Of a stretch of DNA of 64,000 bases, positions 9,125-18,462 are shown one piece after another. Each line of letters opens with the position of its first letter. The first letter of the stretch is position 1. The notes below the pieces were generated by a model that was not told where the DNA came from, ran no database searches, and saw only the letters and a list, made by a program, of their open reading frames with translations. The translations under genes and the position numbers were made by a program. Source of the stretch: Ruminococcus sp. OA3 (GTDB lineage Bacteria; Bacillota; Clostridia; Lachnospirales; Lachnospiraceae); NCBI RefSeq assembly GCF_022440845.1, contig NZ_JAKNTO010000001.1:806001-870000 (forward strand), given 5' to 3'.

Positions 9125-9607
9125 ATGGAAGAAAAGAAAAACATATTAACATATGCGGGGTTGAAAAAGTTAGAGGACGAGCTTCATGACCTGAAGGTGG
9201 TGAAACGTAAAGAAGTAGCCGGGAAGATCAAAGAAGCGAGAGAGCAGGGTGACCTGTCTGAAAATGCGGAGTATGATGCAGCAAAAGATGAGCAGAGAGA
9301 TATTGAAGCCCGTATTGAGGAAATTGAAAAAATCCTGAAAAATGCAGAGGTTGTCGTTGAGGATGAGGTAGATTATACGATGATCAGTGTTGGCTGCAAA
9401 GTGACGGTTCATGATATGGAGTATGATGAGGATATGGAGTTCCAGATCGTAGGATCTACAGAAGCAAACAGCCTTCAGGGAAAAATCTCAAATGAATCAC
9501 CGGTTGGCAAGGCTCTGATCGGGGCGAAACAGGGACAGATCGTAGACGTTGAACTTCCTGCTGGCGTTATGCAGTATGAAGTATTAAATATAGAAAGAAA
9601 TATCTAA
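9125..9607 (+). CDS. greA: Transcription elongation factor GreA
   Basis: A 160-residue factor that enters the RNA polymerase secondary channel and stimulates cleavage of backtracked transcripts. The N-terminal coiled coil carries the acidic tip region (AREQGDLSENAEYDAAKDEQ split around residues 38-58), where conserved D/E residues coordinate the catalytic Mg. The C-terminal FKBP-like domain starts at about VDYTMISVG. Start ATG 9125 agrees with the family N-terminus (LTYAGLKKLEDEL) and with the promoter position. lysS follows after 21 nt, so the two form an operon. Confidence 0.95.
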   Translation: MEEKKNILTYAGLKKLEDELHDLKVVKRKEVAGKIKEAREQGDLSENAEYDAAKDEQRDIEARIEEIEKILKNAEVVVEDEVDYTMISVGCKVTVHDMEYDEDMEFQIVGSTEANSLQGKISNESPVGKALIGAKQGQIVDVELPAGVMQYEVLNIERNI

Positions 9608-9628
9608 GATAACAGAGGGGAAAAAGGT

Positions 9629-11560
9629 ATGGCTGAACAGCAAAAGCAGGCACAGGAACAGGATGTTAACCAGTTATTAAAAGTTCGCCGGGAAAAATTA
9701 CAGGCACTGCAGGAAAATGGTAAAGATCCGTTTGAAATTACAAAATATGATGTGACACATCACAGCATGGATATTAAAGATCAGTTTGAGGCGCTGGAAG
9801 GGAAAGAAGTTTCCGTTGCAGGCCGCGTCATGCAGAAGCGTGTAATGGGGAAAGCTTCTTTTTGCAACGTTCAGGATCTTCAGGGTACCATTCAGTCTTA
9901 CGTGGCGAGAGACAGTATCGGTGAAGACTTCTACAAGGATTTTAAAAAGATGGATATCGGCGATATCGTCGGCATCAGGGGCGAAGTATTTAAAACGAAG
10001 ACGGGAGAAATCTCCATCCACGCTTCCAGTGTGACGTTACTCTCCAAGAGCCTTCAGATTCTTCCGGAAAAATTTCATGGGCTGACAAACACAGATCTTC
10101 GCTACCGCCAGAGATATGTGGATCTGATCATGAACCCGGAAGTAAAAGATACCTTTGTCAAGCGCTCCCAGATCATTGCCAGCATCCGTAAATATCTGGC
10201 AGGGGAAGGTTTCATGGAAGTGGAAACGCCGATGCTTGTGGCAAACGCAGGCGGGGCGGCTGCGCGTCCGTTTGAGACGCATTTCAATGCGCTGGATGAA
10301 GATTTAAAGATGCGCATTTCACTGGAGCTTTATCTGAAACGTCTGATCGTGGGCGGCATGGAGCGCGTCTATGAGATTGGACGTGTATTCAGGAATGAGG
10401 GTCTTGATACGAGACACAATCCGGAATTTACGCTGATGGAGCTGTACCAGGCATATACAGACTATAACGGGATGATGGATCTTACGGAGAATCTATACCG
10501 TTACGTGGCACAGGAGGTTCTGGGGACCACGACCATCACCTACAATGGAATTGAGATGGATCTCGGCAAACCATTTGAGCGGATCACAATGGTGGATGCC
10601 GTAAAGAAGTATGCGGGCGTTGACTTTAATGAAATTCATACGCTTGAAGAGGCAAGAGCAGCAGCGGATGAGCATCATGTAGAATATGAGGACAGACATA
10701 AAAAGGGTGATATCTTAAGCCTCTTTTTCGAGGAATTTGCGGAAGAGCACCTGGTTCAGCCGACATTTGTCATGGATCATCCGATTGAGATCTCGCCTCT
10801 TACCAAGAAGAAACCGGAAAATCCGGAATACGTAGAACGCTTCGAATTCTTTATGAACGGGTGGGAGATGGCGAATGCCTATTCCGAGCTGAATGACCCG
10901 ATCGATCAGAAAGAACGTTTTAAAGCTCAGGAAGAGCTTCTTGCACAGGGCGATGAGGAAGCTAATACGACAGATGAAGACTTTCTGAATGCGCTGATGG
11001 TCGGCATGCCCCCGACAGGCGGTATCGGCTTCGGCATTGACCGTATGGTAATGTTGTTGACGGATTCCGCGGCGATCAGGGATGTTTTGCTGTTCCCGAC
11101 GATGAAGAGCATTGGAGGTTCTGAAACTTCTAAAAAAACAGAAAAGCCAGCTGAAAAGGCAGTCGAAGCAGCACCGGAAAAGATTGATTTTTCTAATGTA
11201 AAAATTGAGCCGCTTTTTGAAGAGATGGTAGATTTTGAGACATTCAGTAAGTCTGATTTCAGAGCTGTTAAGGTAAAAGCCTGTGAAGCTGTACCGAAGA
11301 GCAAGAAGCTTCTGAAGTTTATTCTTGATGACGGAACAGACGTAGAACGCGTGATTTTAAGCGGTATTCACGAGTATTACGAGCCGGAAGAGCTGGTTGG
11401 AAAGACTTGTATCGCAATCACAAACCTGCCGCCAAGACCGATGATGGGAATTGATTCCTGTGGAATGCTCATCTCTGCGGTTCACGAAGTGGATGGTCAT
11501 GAAGGGCTGAATCTGCTGATGGTGGATGACCGGATCCCGGCAGGTGCTAAACTGTATTGA
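9629..11560 (+). CDS. lysS: Lysyl-tRNA synthetase (class II) with C-terminal tRNA-binding domain
   Basis: Charges tRNA-Lys. The 643 residues exceed the usual ~500. Residues 1-500 are a standard class II LysRS: an OB-fold anticodon domain ([16 protein letters not shown]), then motif 2 in the [14 protein letters not shown] region and motif 3 in [14 protein letters not shown]. After a Lys/Glu/Ala-rich linker (about 500-530), residues about 540-643 match the Trbp111/EMAPII-like OB fold normally found at the end of MetRS ([31 protein letters not shown]). The extra domain probably raises tRNA affinity. It is read in one frame, so the fusion is real in this sequence. Confidence 0.95.
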   Translation: MAEQQKQAQEQDVNQLLKVRREKLQALQENGKDPFEITKYDVTHHSMDIKDQFEALEGKEVSVAGRVMQKRVMGKASFCNVQDLQGTIQSYVARDSIGEDFYKDFKKMDIGDIVGIRGEVFKTKTGEISIHASSVTLLSKSLQILPEKFHGLTNTDLRYRQRYVDLIMNPEVKDTFVKRSQIIASIRKYLAGEGFMEVETPMLVANAGGAAARPFETHFNALDEDLKMRISLELYLKRLIVGGMERVYEIGRVFRNEGLDTRHNPEFTLMELYQAYTDYNGMMDLTENLYRYVAQEVLGTTTITYNGIEMDLGKPFERITMVDAVKKYAGVDFNEIHTLEEARAAADEHHVEYEDRHKKGDILSLFFEEFAEEHLVQPTFVMDHPIEISPLTKKKPENPEYVERFEFFMNGWEMANAYSELNDPIDQKERFKAQEELLAQGDEEANTTDEDFLNALMVGMPPTGGIGFGIDRMVMLLTDSAAIRDVLLFPTMKSIGGSETSKKTEKPAEKAVEAAPEKIDFSNVKIEPLFEEMVDFETFSKSDFRAVKVKACEAVPKSKKLLKFILDDGTDVERVILSGIHEYYEPEELVGKTCIAITNLPPRPMMGIDSCGMLISAVHEVDGHEGLNLLMVDDRIPAGAKLY

Positions 11561-11607
11561 TTCAAATTGACAAATAAGGTGGGGAAAATTTCAAGCGATG
11601 CATAATT

Positions 11608-11874
11608 TCATGCAGAGATAAAAAATTTTATAATGTGTGTATCAGGCCTTGAAAGGATGAAAATCTTTTCAGGGTCTTTTTGTCCGGGGAATCCCATATG
11701 GCCCTTTTCCAGCCCCAATGAGCTGCTAGTGAAAAATTGATGCTTCTCATAAAGTTGTTGTGCAATCCGCTGGCCCTGCTCTGTGAGGGGGATTGTGCCA
11801 TCGTCCTTTTTCATCAGATACTCTTTTTTATACAGCTCTTTGACCGCTCGGCTGATGGATGATGTCAGAGGCAA
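11608..11874 (-). pseudogene. Truncated DtxR-family metal-dependent repressor fragment
   Basis: The minus-strand frame starts at TTG 11874 behind AAAGGAG and encodes 88 residues. Its first ~50 residues match the second half of a DtxR/IdeR winged helix and the following helix (SSISRAVKELYKKEYL, then PLTEQGQRIAQQLYEKHQFF). The first half of the DNA-binding domain and the whole metal/dimerisation domain are missing. The rest runs through the lysS terminator and does not look native. It is the last frame of the metal-transport cassette on the same strand, which suggests the cassette once carried its own iron-type repressor. Confidence 0.6.
11647..11681 (+). terminator. Rho-independent terminator of greA-lysS
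   Basis: CCTTGAAAGGAT pairs with ATCTTTTCAGG (two mismatched/bulged bases) and is followed by GTCTTTTTG. It lies 86 nt after lysS. Confidence 0.6.
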
Positions 11875-11894
11875 ATGGCAAATCTCCTTTCACT

Positions 11895-13328
11895 TTATAT
11901 CTTCCGCATTATATTGCGGCAGTAACGTAATGTTCCCTGTTCGATATAGATCACACAGTCTGCTGCCTCTGCGATCAAATCCATATCATGCGTAATTAGC
12001 AGAATGCACCGCCCTTCCCTGGCAAGTTGCTTAAACAGTTTCACCGTCAGGCGCATATTGTATCCGTCCAGTCCACTGGTAGGTTCGTCGAATACCAATA
12101 GATTTTTCCTGCTTGCCGCTGCGATGGTTAGTAAAAGCCGCTGCTTCTGCCCGCCGGAAAGTGAGGCTGGATGCCGGTTTTGAAATTCATCCATTCCCAT
12201 TTCCCGCAGCCTGCCCAAAGCGTCTTCTTTGAGAGAGGACGTTTCCTTTTTCCCGATGAAAAATTCGTCCAGAACGGTAGGTGCATAGAGCTGATAGTCA
12301 GAGTCCTGCTGCACGAAAAAGGAATTTCTTGTACGCTGTTTGCGCTTCAGGTATTCACCGTCGATCTGAACGGTTCCCATTGCCCGGTACAGGCCGGTGA
12401 TGGTTCTGCAAAGGGTGGATTTTCCCGCGCCGTTAGGTCCGGCGATGGCAAGTATTTTACCGCTTCGTGCGGAAAAGGAGATCTCATCTAAAATTTGCCG
12501 TCCGTCCAGCATGCAGGATATTTCTGAAACTTGCAGGGTATCGTCCGGCTCTGACTGGAAGGCTCCGCCCACCTGAAAGGCCGGTGCGTCAAAAGGACGC
12601 AGCCCCATGCCGGTAAGCTGATCTTCCGAAAGCTTTAACGCCTCATCATGGCTGTAGATTGTTGAGAGCTCTCCGTTCTCCATTAAAACAAGCCGGTCAA
12701 AGGAATCCCGGACGTAATGGAAGCGGTGTTCCGACAGGACAATCGTATGTCCAGCCTCCTTCAGCCGGTAAAGCAATATGCCCAGCCGCACCATAGCGTT
12801 GCTGTCCAGATTGGCGGAGGGTTCATCCATCACAATTACCTTTGGCTCCATAGCACAGACCGAAGCAATGGCAAGTAGCTGCTTTTCCCCGCTGGACAGG
12901 GGAAAAATCCGCCGGTCCAGCAATCTTGCAATGTTCATTTGCGCACACACCGTTTTTACACGTTCATGTATAACTGTGCGTTCCAACGGGATATTTTCCA
13001 TACCTAAAGCAATTTCGTCCGTCGTATTGGTGGCAAAAAACTGGCTGCGCGGATCCTGGAACACGCTGCCTGCCATCGTGCCCAGCTGATGAACCGGCAT
13101 TTTGAGGGCGTCCTGCCCGTCTAAACGGTAGTTTCCCGTAAGCTTCCCCGGATAGAACTGCGGGCACAGCCCATTGAGCACCCGTGTCAGGGTTGTTTTT
13201 CCGCATCCGCTTTTGCCTGCCAGAAGGATTAGTTCCCCTTTCTTGACATGCAGGTTGATCCGGCGCAGCTGGCTGACTCCTTCACGACTATTCTCGTAGG
13301 TAAATGAGAGTTCGTTTAATTCAATCAT
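11895..13328 (-). CDS. ECF transporter ATPase, two fused ABC domains (CbiO/EcfA type)
   Basis: A 477-residue energy-coupling ATPase carrying both ATP-binding cassettes in one chain. The first P-loop is GKSGCGKTT (38-46), with signature LSSGEKQ and Walker B VIVMDEPSAN. The second P-loop is GPNGAGKST (about residue 300), with LSGGQKQ and LLVFDEPTSG. Both sites look competent. The ATG overlaps the stop of the T-component gene as ATGA, so it belongs with the T and S genes upstream. It powers import by an ECF-type transporter; the substrate is likely a metal chelate from context. Confidence 0.88.
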   Translation of the reverse strand: MIELNELSFTYENSREGVSQLRRINLHVKKGELILLAGKSGCGKTTLTRVLNGLCPQFYPGKLTGNYRLDGQDALKMPVHQLGTMAGSVFQDPRSQFFATNTTDEIALGMENIPLERTVIHERVKTVCAQMNIARLLDRRIFPLSSGEKQLLAIASVCAMEPKVIVMDEPSANLDSNAMVRLGILLYRLKEAGHTIVLSEHRFHYVRDSFDRLVLMENGELSTIYSHDEALKLSEDQLTGMGLRPFDAPAFQVGGAFQSEPDDTLQVSEISCMLDGRQILDEISFSARSGKILAIAGPNGAGKSTLCRTITGLYRAMGTVQIDGEYLKRKQRTRNSFFVQQDSDYQLYAPTVLDEFFIGKKETSSLKEDALGRLREMGMDEFQNRHPASLSGGQKQRLLLTIAAASRKNLLVFDEPTSGLDGYNMRLTVKLFKQLAREGRCILLITHDMDLIAEAADCVIYIEQGTLRYCRNIMRKI

Positions 13329-14056
13329 AGGAAACCTCCTCGCTCAAGGGTAAAAACAAGCCCGGAAACAAGGAGCATCAGCACACAGCAGATGGCATCC
13401 CTCCATGTAAAGCGAATCGCACGGTAGCTCACCGTTTCTCCGGAAAAACGCACGCCCCGCACGGTCATAGAGGCGGAGAGTTCCTCCGCCACCTTTGTAG
13501 TGCGCAGGATCAGTGGGATAAGAATATATTCCACTGTAGAGGGAAGATGGATAAGCGTGCGAAACACGCCTGCCCCAATTCCCCGAAACCGCTGTGAGGA
13601 ACGAATCGCCTGATACTCCCCGGATATGGTTGGAAAAAAGCGCAGCAAAATGGCCGTCGCGATTCCCATTGTTTTAGGCAAACGCAGCTTCTGAAAAGCT
13701 GCCATTAAGGATCCCGTCGGTTCCTGTGCAAGACGAGCTGCAAACGCAAGTGGGATGATCGCCTTGCGCCCCAGTATGCCAATGCTGGTCAGCATGGAAC
13801 TGACAGAAAAGAGGATATCGTTTTCCACAAGCTTCACACCGGCCCAGGCAATCCCGGTAAAAATGAGATAACCTGTGAGATAAGAGAAAGCGCGGACGGC
13901 TTTTCCTGTAAAAAGGTGAATGAGAATGCAGCACAGGAATACACACAACCCGCCAAGCTCAGAATGAATCAGAATAATGGAAACAATTCCTGTCAGACAA
14001 AGCAGCAGCCATGTACGGGGATCCTGTCCACAGTGCTCCTGTTTTTCATCAGCCAT
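13325..14056 (-). CDS. ECF transporter transmembrane T component (CbiQ/EcfT type)
   Basis: A 243-residue membrane protein with five to six hydrophobic segments and the coupling-helix region of CbiQ proteins (ERFFPTISGE-like RFFPTISGEYQAIRSSQ, then LRTTKVAEELSASM with the A-R-G-like end TVRGVRF). It links the S component to the double ATPase. Its ATG shares one base with the upstream stop (TAATG), and its stop overlaps the ATPase start, so the three ECF genes are tightly coupled. Confidence 0.85.
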   Translation of the reverse strand: MADEKQEHCGQDPRTWLLLCLTGIVSIILIHSELGGLCVFLCCILIHLFTGKAVRAFSYLTGYLIFTGIAWAGVKLVENDILFSVSSMLTSIGILGRKAIIPLAFAARLAQEPTGSLMAAFQKLRLPKTMGIATAILLRFFPTISGEYQAIRSSQRFRGIGAGVFRTLIHLPSTVEYILIPLILRTTKVAEELSASMTVRGVRFSGETVSYRAIRFTWRDAICCVLMLLVSGLVFTLERGGFL

Positions 14057-14664
14057 TATGCAACTCCGGCAGGCTTAAAGTGTTTGTCCAGCATCTTCAT
14101 TCCCAATAAGTAGCCGGTAATGGACAGGATTGCCGCTGCCACCAATGCAATTGCAATATTTTGGGGAGCCAGCCAAAAGCCCTCAATGGATGCAATTGCC
14201 GCATCTGCCGACGCTGTATCCATCCCCATATTCACATAAGCCTGCACCATGCTGTCGCGGAACAAAAGCAGGGTCAGTGTGCTGCCCATGGAATTGAGCA
14301 TCCAGGTAAGAACATGGGGGATCGCCTGCCGGACTTTTTTTCCGTATCCGCCGATCATGATCAGCTCATTGCTCACGGCCAGAATGGCGAAGAACAAAAA
14401 GACGTAGACGCTGCCGGAGAACAGGAAATACAATCCATACATAAACGGAATGATGAACTGCGTGCCAATCTTCTGACACTTTTTAATCAACAGAACGTAG
14501 ATAATGCCGTTAATTAAGCCGGCAAGCCCAGGCACGAGAAAATAGACCAGTTGCAAATTCGCTGCAAACGGCATGGCGATTACAACGGCAATGGCGGTTT
14601 CCACACAGGCCAGAAGCAGTACGATGACAAATTCCCTGAGACTTAAAAATTTTGACTGTTTCAT
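14056..14664 (-). CDS. ECF transporter S component (MptD-like)
   Basis: A 202-residue hydrophobic protein with about five to six membrane helices, the substrate-binding subunit of the ECF importer. I place the start at ATG 14664, behind GGAGGG, rather than the upstream in-frame 14724, which lies inside the preceding gene. The sequence resembles the MptD family of putative S components (VYFLVPGLAGLINGIIY, FVLL-like helices), a family often found beside YbtP/YbtQ-like ABC pairs. Its substrate is not established from sequence. Confidence 0.75.
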   Translation of the reverse strand: MKQSKFLSLREFVIVLLLACVETAIAVVIAMPFAANLQLVYFLVPGLAGLINGIIYVLLIKKCQKIGTQFIIPFMYGLYFLFSGSVYVFLFFAILAVSNELIMIGGYGKKVRQAIPHVLTWMLNSMGSTLTLLLFRDSMVQAYVNMGMDTASADAAIASIEGFWLAPQNIAIALVAAAILSITGYLLGMKMLDKHFKPAGVA

Positions 14665-14675
14665 TGAATACCCTC

Positions 14676-16418
14676 CTAGGATTGTTTGAATGTATAGTTT
14701 CCAGCTTGATTCTGCAATCCCCACAGCCGGGCATAAAGGCCATCCTGTCCGGCAAGCTGGTCATGGGTTCCTTTCTGCAAGATTTTCCCATCCTGAAGGA
14801 CAAGAATCTGCTTCGCACCCCGTACAGTTTTCAAACGGTGTGCGATCATGACGACGGTGCGTTCTTTTGAGATTTCATCCAGCGCCTTCTGCACCATGGC
14901 CTCATTGTCGGCGTCCAGGGAGGCAGTGGGTTCATCCAGGAGCAGAATCGGTACGTCCTTCAAAAAAGCTCTGGCCAAAGAAATCCGCTGCCGTTCTCCA
15001 CCGGAAAGCGTGGCGCCTCCTTCTCCTACCATGGTGTCGTACCCTTCTGGCAGGACGGAGATGAATTCGTGGCAATGCGCTTTTTTGCAGGCTTCCACCA
15101 TCAGTTCTTCCGTAATGGCCTCATTGCCGAAGCAGAGGTTTTCCCGGATGCTTCCCCGAAACAGATAGGCGTTCTGCATCACCATGGAAATATGAGTAAG
15201 CAGGCTGTCTGGCTGGATTTCTTTCATGTCCCTGCCATTCATTCGGATATGGCCGCCCTGGTTATCCCAAAAACGGGCCATCAACCGCAGTAGTGTGGAT
15301 TTCCCGCTGCCAGAAGGTCCTACCAGGGCGGTGAGAAAGCCGGGTGGCGTGTTGAAAGATACATCTTGAATGACATTCGCACCCTCTCCGTAGCGGAAGG
15401 ATACATTCTCAAACTGATAAGCTGTCGCTTTTTTGATGTTTTCCTCACCAGGAGGCTCAGCGGCGGTCATCACCTTATCCAGCCGTTCTCCAGATGGTGT
15501 CATTCCCCGCAGGGCAGAGATGCTGGTGACAACCATCAGCACCGGCTCGGTAAGCTTTGTTGCAAGAATTAAAAATCCCGCAAAATCCAGTACAGATAAG
15601 GTCCCCCTCATCAACAGGTAAAATCCAACCGCTGCAGTCACCGGGACTATAAATTTCACCAGTGAAGCGCACAGGGTGGACAGGCTGCCTGCTACGGCCT
15701 CATCCTTCAGCGATTCGTCTCGCAGGTTGCGCATGGAGGCTTCCAGAGATTCAAAGCCGCTGCCCGTGCGGTGGTATGCCTTCAAATCCTTCATGCCATG
15801 GAGGTATTCATTGAGCTGTGTTGCCGCCTTCGTTTTTGCAGCCATCACTCGACGGCTGTGTTTTTCTTTTACCCGTGCAATAACCAGCATGAGCAGCGCA
15901 CAGATGGGCAGCATGGCAAACATGGCAAGCCCCATGCGCCAGTCATAAACACAGATCCACACAATGGAAACCACCAGCAGCAGCCCTACACCAAGAGGAT
16001 AGGGCAACCAGTAACACAGGGTATATTCCACATTGGCAAAATCACTGGCAAAAGAACTGATGAGTTCCCCGGACTCCTTCGACGAGAAAAAGCCCAGCGG
16101 CTGCCGGCGCAGCTTTTGGATATAGGCGATGCGTTTATCAGCAGTGTCCCGGTAAGCACGGCCATATGTAAAGTAATAGGAGATGATTTCCACAGCGTAT
16201 TGCACAAGTACATATCCAAGACTGACAGCCGCCAGCCTGATGAGCAGGGATAAATCAAGCGTATAGGGCGGAAAAAACACCTGACCCAGCGTGTAAATCG
16301 CCATATAGGCAAGCACTGCGGGAATCATACTGCATGCCTGGGAAAGAAAGAGCCACAGCGTCGGCTGGAGAATCTCTCTGGGCTTGTGAAAGGTAAACTG
16401 CCGGATCATGTTAAGCAT
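14676..16418 (-). CDS. ABC transporter, fused permease-ATPase (YbtQ/IrtB-like half transporter)
   Basis: A 580-residue type-IV ABC half transporter: residues about 1-310 carry six membrane helices, and about 330-575 the ATPase. P-loop GPSGSGKST, signature LSGGERQ, Walker B ILLLDEPTAS and the H-loop IAHRL are intact. It pairs with the next protein upstream to form a heterodimer, like YbtP/YbtQ or IrtA/IrtB, which look like exporters but import ferric siderophores. Its ATG lies inside the end of the partner gene with GGAGG just upstream. Export of another compound cannot be excluded. Confidence 0.85.
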   Translation of the reverse strand: MLNMIRQFTFHKPREILQPTLWLFLSQACSMIPAVLAYMAIYTLGQVFFPPYTLDLSLLIRLAAVSLGYVLVQYAVEIISYYFTYGRAYRDTADKRIAYIQKLRRQPLGFFSSKESGELISSFASDFANVEYTLCYWLPYPLGVGLLLVVSIVWICVYDWRMGLAMFAMLPICALLMLVIARVKEKHSRRVMAAKTKAATQLNEYLHGMKDLKAYHRTGSGFESLEASMRNLRDESLKDEAVAGSLSTLCASLVKFIVPVTAAVGFYLLMRGTLSVLDFAGFLILATKLTEPVLMVVTSISALRGMTPSGERLDKVMTAAEPPGEENIKKATAYQFENVSFRYGEGANVIQDVSFNTPPGFLTALVGPSGSGKSTLLRLMARFWDNQGGHIRMNGRDMKEIQPDSLLTHISMVMQNAYLFRGSIRENLCFGNEAITEELMVEACKKAHCHEFISVLPEGYDTMVGEGGATLSGGERQRISLARAFLKDVPILLLDEPTASLDADNEAMVQKALDEISKERTVVMIAHRLKTVRGAKQILVLQDGKILQKGTHDQLAGQDGLYARLWGLQNQAGNYTFKQS

Positions 16419-18219
16419 GTGCCATTCCTCCTTTCATCTGCCAGGACTCGGTCTCATTTTGGATGGCCCACAGGTGAGCGTACGATCCCTTCTTTTTCAA
16501 GAGTTCTTTGTGCGTACCGCTTTCTACGAGATGCCCGCTGTCCAGCACAAAAATGCAGTCCGCATCCTGGATGGAGTACAGGCGGTGGGCAATCATCAGC
16601 ACAGTCTTGCCGCGAAGCAGCTCTGCCATGCCTTCCCGGAGAGCCAGCTCGTTCTCAGCGTCGGCGAAGGCCATGGCTTCATCCAGCACAACAATGGGGG
16701 CATCCTTTAAGATGGCGCGAGCGATGGCGATGCGCTGTGCCTCGCCGCCGGATAGCTTGTGCCCGCCATCGCCCAGCTTTGTGTCGTAACCCTCCGGGAA
16801 GCTCTGGATAAATTTGTGGCACCGGGCGGCCTTTGCGGCGCGCTCTACTTCTTCACGGCTCACATTTCGATGCATGGCGATATTGTCGTAAGCGGTTTCT
16901 GCGAAGATGTAGGTGTCCTGGAACACAAAGGATACCGTTTCCATCAGCGCCTTTGTGGTATAATCCCGAATGTCTTTTCCACCAATGGAAATGCTGCCGC
17001 TCTCCACATCCCAAAACCGGGCTAAAAGCTGTCCCGCCGTAGATTTGCCGCCGCCGGAAGGGCCTACAAGGGCGACAAAGCTGCCTGCAGGGATCTGCAT
17101 ATTGATATGTTGAAGCGCCATACGGCGCAGGGGATCCGCCGCCTTCTGATAGGAAAAGCTCACATCATGGAACGAAAGGTCTGTACGAACGGGTACGATT
17201 TCGCAAGTTCCCTCTGCCACAGGTTCCATCTTCATGATATCGTCGATCTGATCCATCCGCACCGCAAGATTCCGCAGATCAGCCCCAAATTCCACCAGCT
17301 CCATCAGGGGATTGATGACGGCAGGGCCTACGATCAGGAACATCAAAAGTTCCATGATTAAATTGTGGTCTCCCGGATTCAGATACAGCAGTAAGCAGCC
17401 AATAGCAAGGATGAATGCCAGCACAGAGAGTGTGATGGTCTTATATGCTCCATAAATTGGCGTGACCCTTTTCAAATACGCCAGCCAATGCCTGCGGTTT
17501 TTCTCTACAACCCCGGTCAAACGCTGTGCGGCGGTCTCCGGACGACCAAATATTTTTTCCTCCTCCATACCGGATACATACTCCGAAAAGGCTGCGTCCA
17601 ATTCGGTAGAGGAACGGTTCAAATCCGTCCAGACTTTCTGTCCCCGTTTCCCGCCAAATGCTGAAAACTGAATAACAAAAGCAACAGCCAGGGCGATGAT
17701 AATGGTAAGTGTAAGCGGTATGTTGATGGAAAACAGCAGTACCCCCAAAGCAGACAGCAGTGCGCCAGCCCCCACAAGATTGGACACGTCGTGAGCAATG
17801 ATGTTTTCCATTTTTTCAATGTTGTCGTTCATGGTCTTTTGCACTGCTCCCGCCTGGCCGCCCGTGAAAAAGCCGAGATTCAGCTTTCCCATATGATTCA
17901 GAATGCGCATCCGCAGGCCATACAGTGCATGAAATGCACAGGCATGACACACAAAGCTTCCGATGATGGAAAGCGCGATGCCAACTGTGATACTGATTAG
18001 GATGATACCAGCCCAAAGCCACACAGTGGACAAATCAGCCTCCATACCGTTCAAAGACGCTTCCAGGAAAATTTTCACAATCCGGTAGACCGCGTAATAG
18101 GGAACGCCTGATAGCAAAACACTGACAGAAGAACATGCCACACCCAAAACATATCGGGCGGAACCGCAACGGGCAGTGTGAAACACCCGGAAGACGGCAT
18201 TTTTCGTTGTCTCTTTCAT
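16411..18219 (-). CDS. ABC transporter, fused permease-ATPase (YbtP/IrtA-like half transporter)
   Basis: First gene of the cassette, 602 residues. Start ATG 18219 follows AGAAAGGAG; the longer frame to 18276 lacks a ribosome site. Six membrane helices in residues about 30-330 are followed by an ATPase domain with P-loop GPSGGGKST, signature LSGGEAQ, Walker B IVVLDEAMAF and IAHRL. The D-loop residue pattern DEAMAF is slightly off the usual DEPTS, so one ATP site of the heterodimer may be weaker. Together with the second half transporter and the ECF genes this resembles siderophore or metallophore uptake loci of streptococci and clostridia (inference from family context). Confidence 0.85.
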   Translation of the reverse strand: MKETTKNAVFRVFHTARCGSARYVLGVACSSVSVLLSGVPYYAVYRIVKIFLEASLNGMEADLSTVWLWAGIILISITVGIALSIIGSFVCHACAFHALYGLRMRILNHMGKLNLGFFTGGQAGAVQKTMNDNIEKMENIIAHDVSNLVGAGALLSALGVLLFSINIPLTLTIIIALAVAFVIQFSAFGGKRGQKVWTDLNRSSTELDAAFSEYVSGMEEEKIFGRPETAAQRLTGVVEKNRRHWLAYLKRVTPIYGAYKTITLSVLAFILAIGCLLLYLNPGDHNLIMELLMFLIVGPAVINPLMELVEFGADLRNLAVRMDQIDDIMKMEPVAEGTCEIVPVRTDLSFHDVSFSYQKAADPLRRMALQHINMQIPAGSFVALVGPSGGGKSTAGQLLARFWDVESGSISIGGKDIRDYTTKALMETVSFVFQDTYIFAETAYDNIAMHRNVSREEVERAAKAARCHKFIQSFPEGYDTKLGDGGHKLSGGEAQRIAIARAILKDAPIVVLDEAMAFADAENELALREGMAELLRGKTVLMIAHRLYSIQDADCIFVLDSGHLVESGTHKELLKKKGSYAHLWAIQNETESWQMKGGMAHA

Positions 18220-18279
18220 AGTTCTCCTTTCTCTGCCCCGCCGATAGAAAGCAGCGAGAGACAGATATAAATTCACATA

Positions 18280-18295
18280 GTTAGTAAACGCTAAC
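18280..18295. promoter_or_regulatory. Candidate DtxR-type operator, site 1
   Basis: GTTAG, six bases, CTAAC: an inverted repeat 61 bp upstream of the ABC/ECF operon start. Half sites resemble those of IdeR/DtxR boxes (GGTTAG/CTAACC), but the spacer is longer. It shares half sites and spacing with a second copy 139 bp away. Binding is inferred. Confidence 0.45.
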
Positions 18296-18378
18296 CACCG
18301 TTTATTATGAAAGAGAAAGTCTTTGCCGTCAAGCTGCTCTCAAGTGCCTTAAAAAGAGTTTCCAGGAAGTCACACACC

Positions 18379-18407
18379 TTGATTTCTTGCTGTTTATCTG
18401 GTATAGT
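18379..18407 (+). promoter_or_regulatory. Promoter of the divergent AraC gene
   Basis: TTGATT (18379-18384), 17 bp, TATAGT (18402-18407). The candidate operator at 18419-18434 begins about 12 bp after the -10 and would cover the start of transcription. Confidence 0.55.
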
Positions 18408-18418
18408 TCATCTTGTCA

Positions 18419-18434
18419 GTTAGTTTTGACTAAT
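18419..18434. promoter_or_regulatory. Candidate DtxR-type operator, site 2
   Basis: GTTAG, six bases, CTAAT, at the transcription start of the AraC gene. Same half-site order and spacing as site 1, so both arms of the divergent region could answer to one metal-sensing repressor. Confidence 0.45.
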
Positions 18435-18462
18435 AAAATTTTGTGCCAAAATAGAAAGGCGT

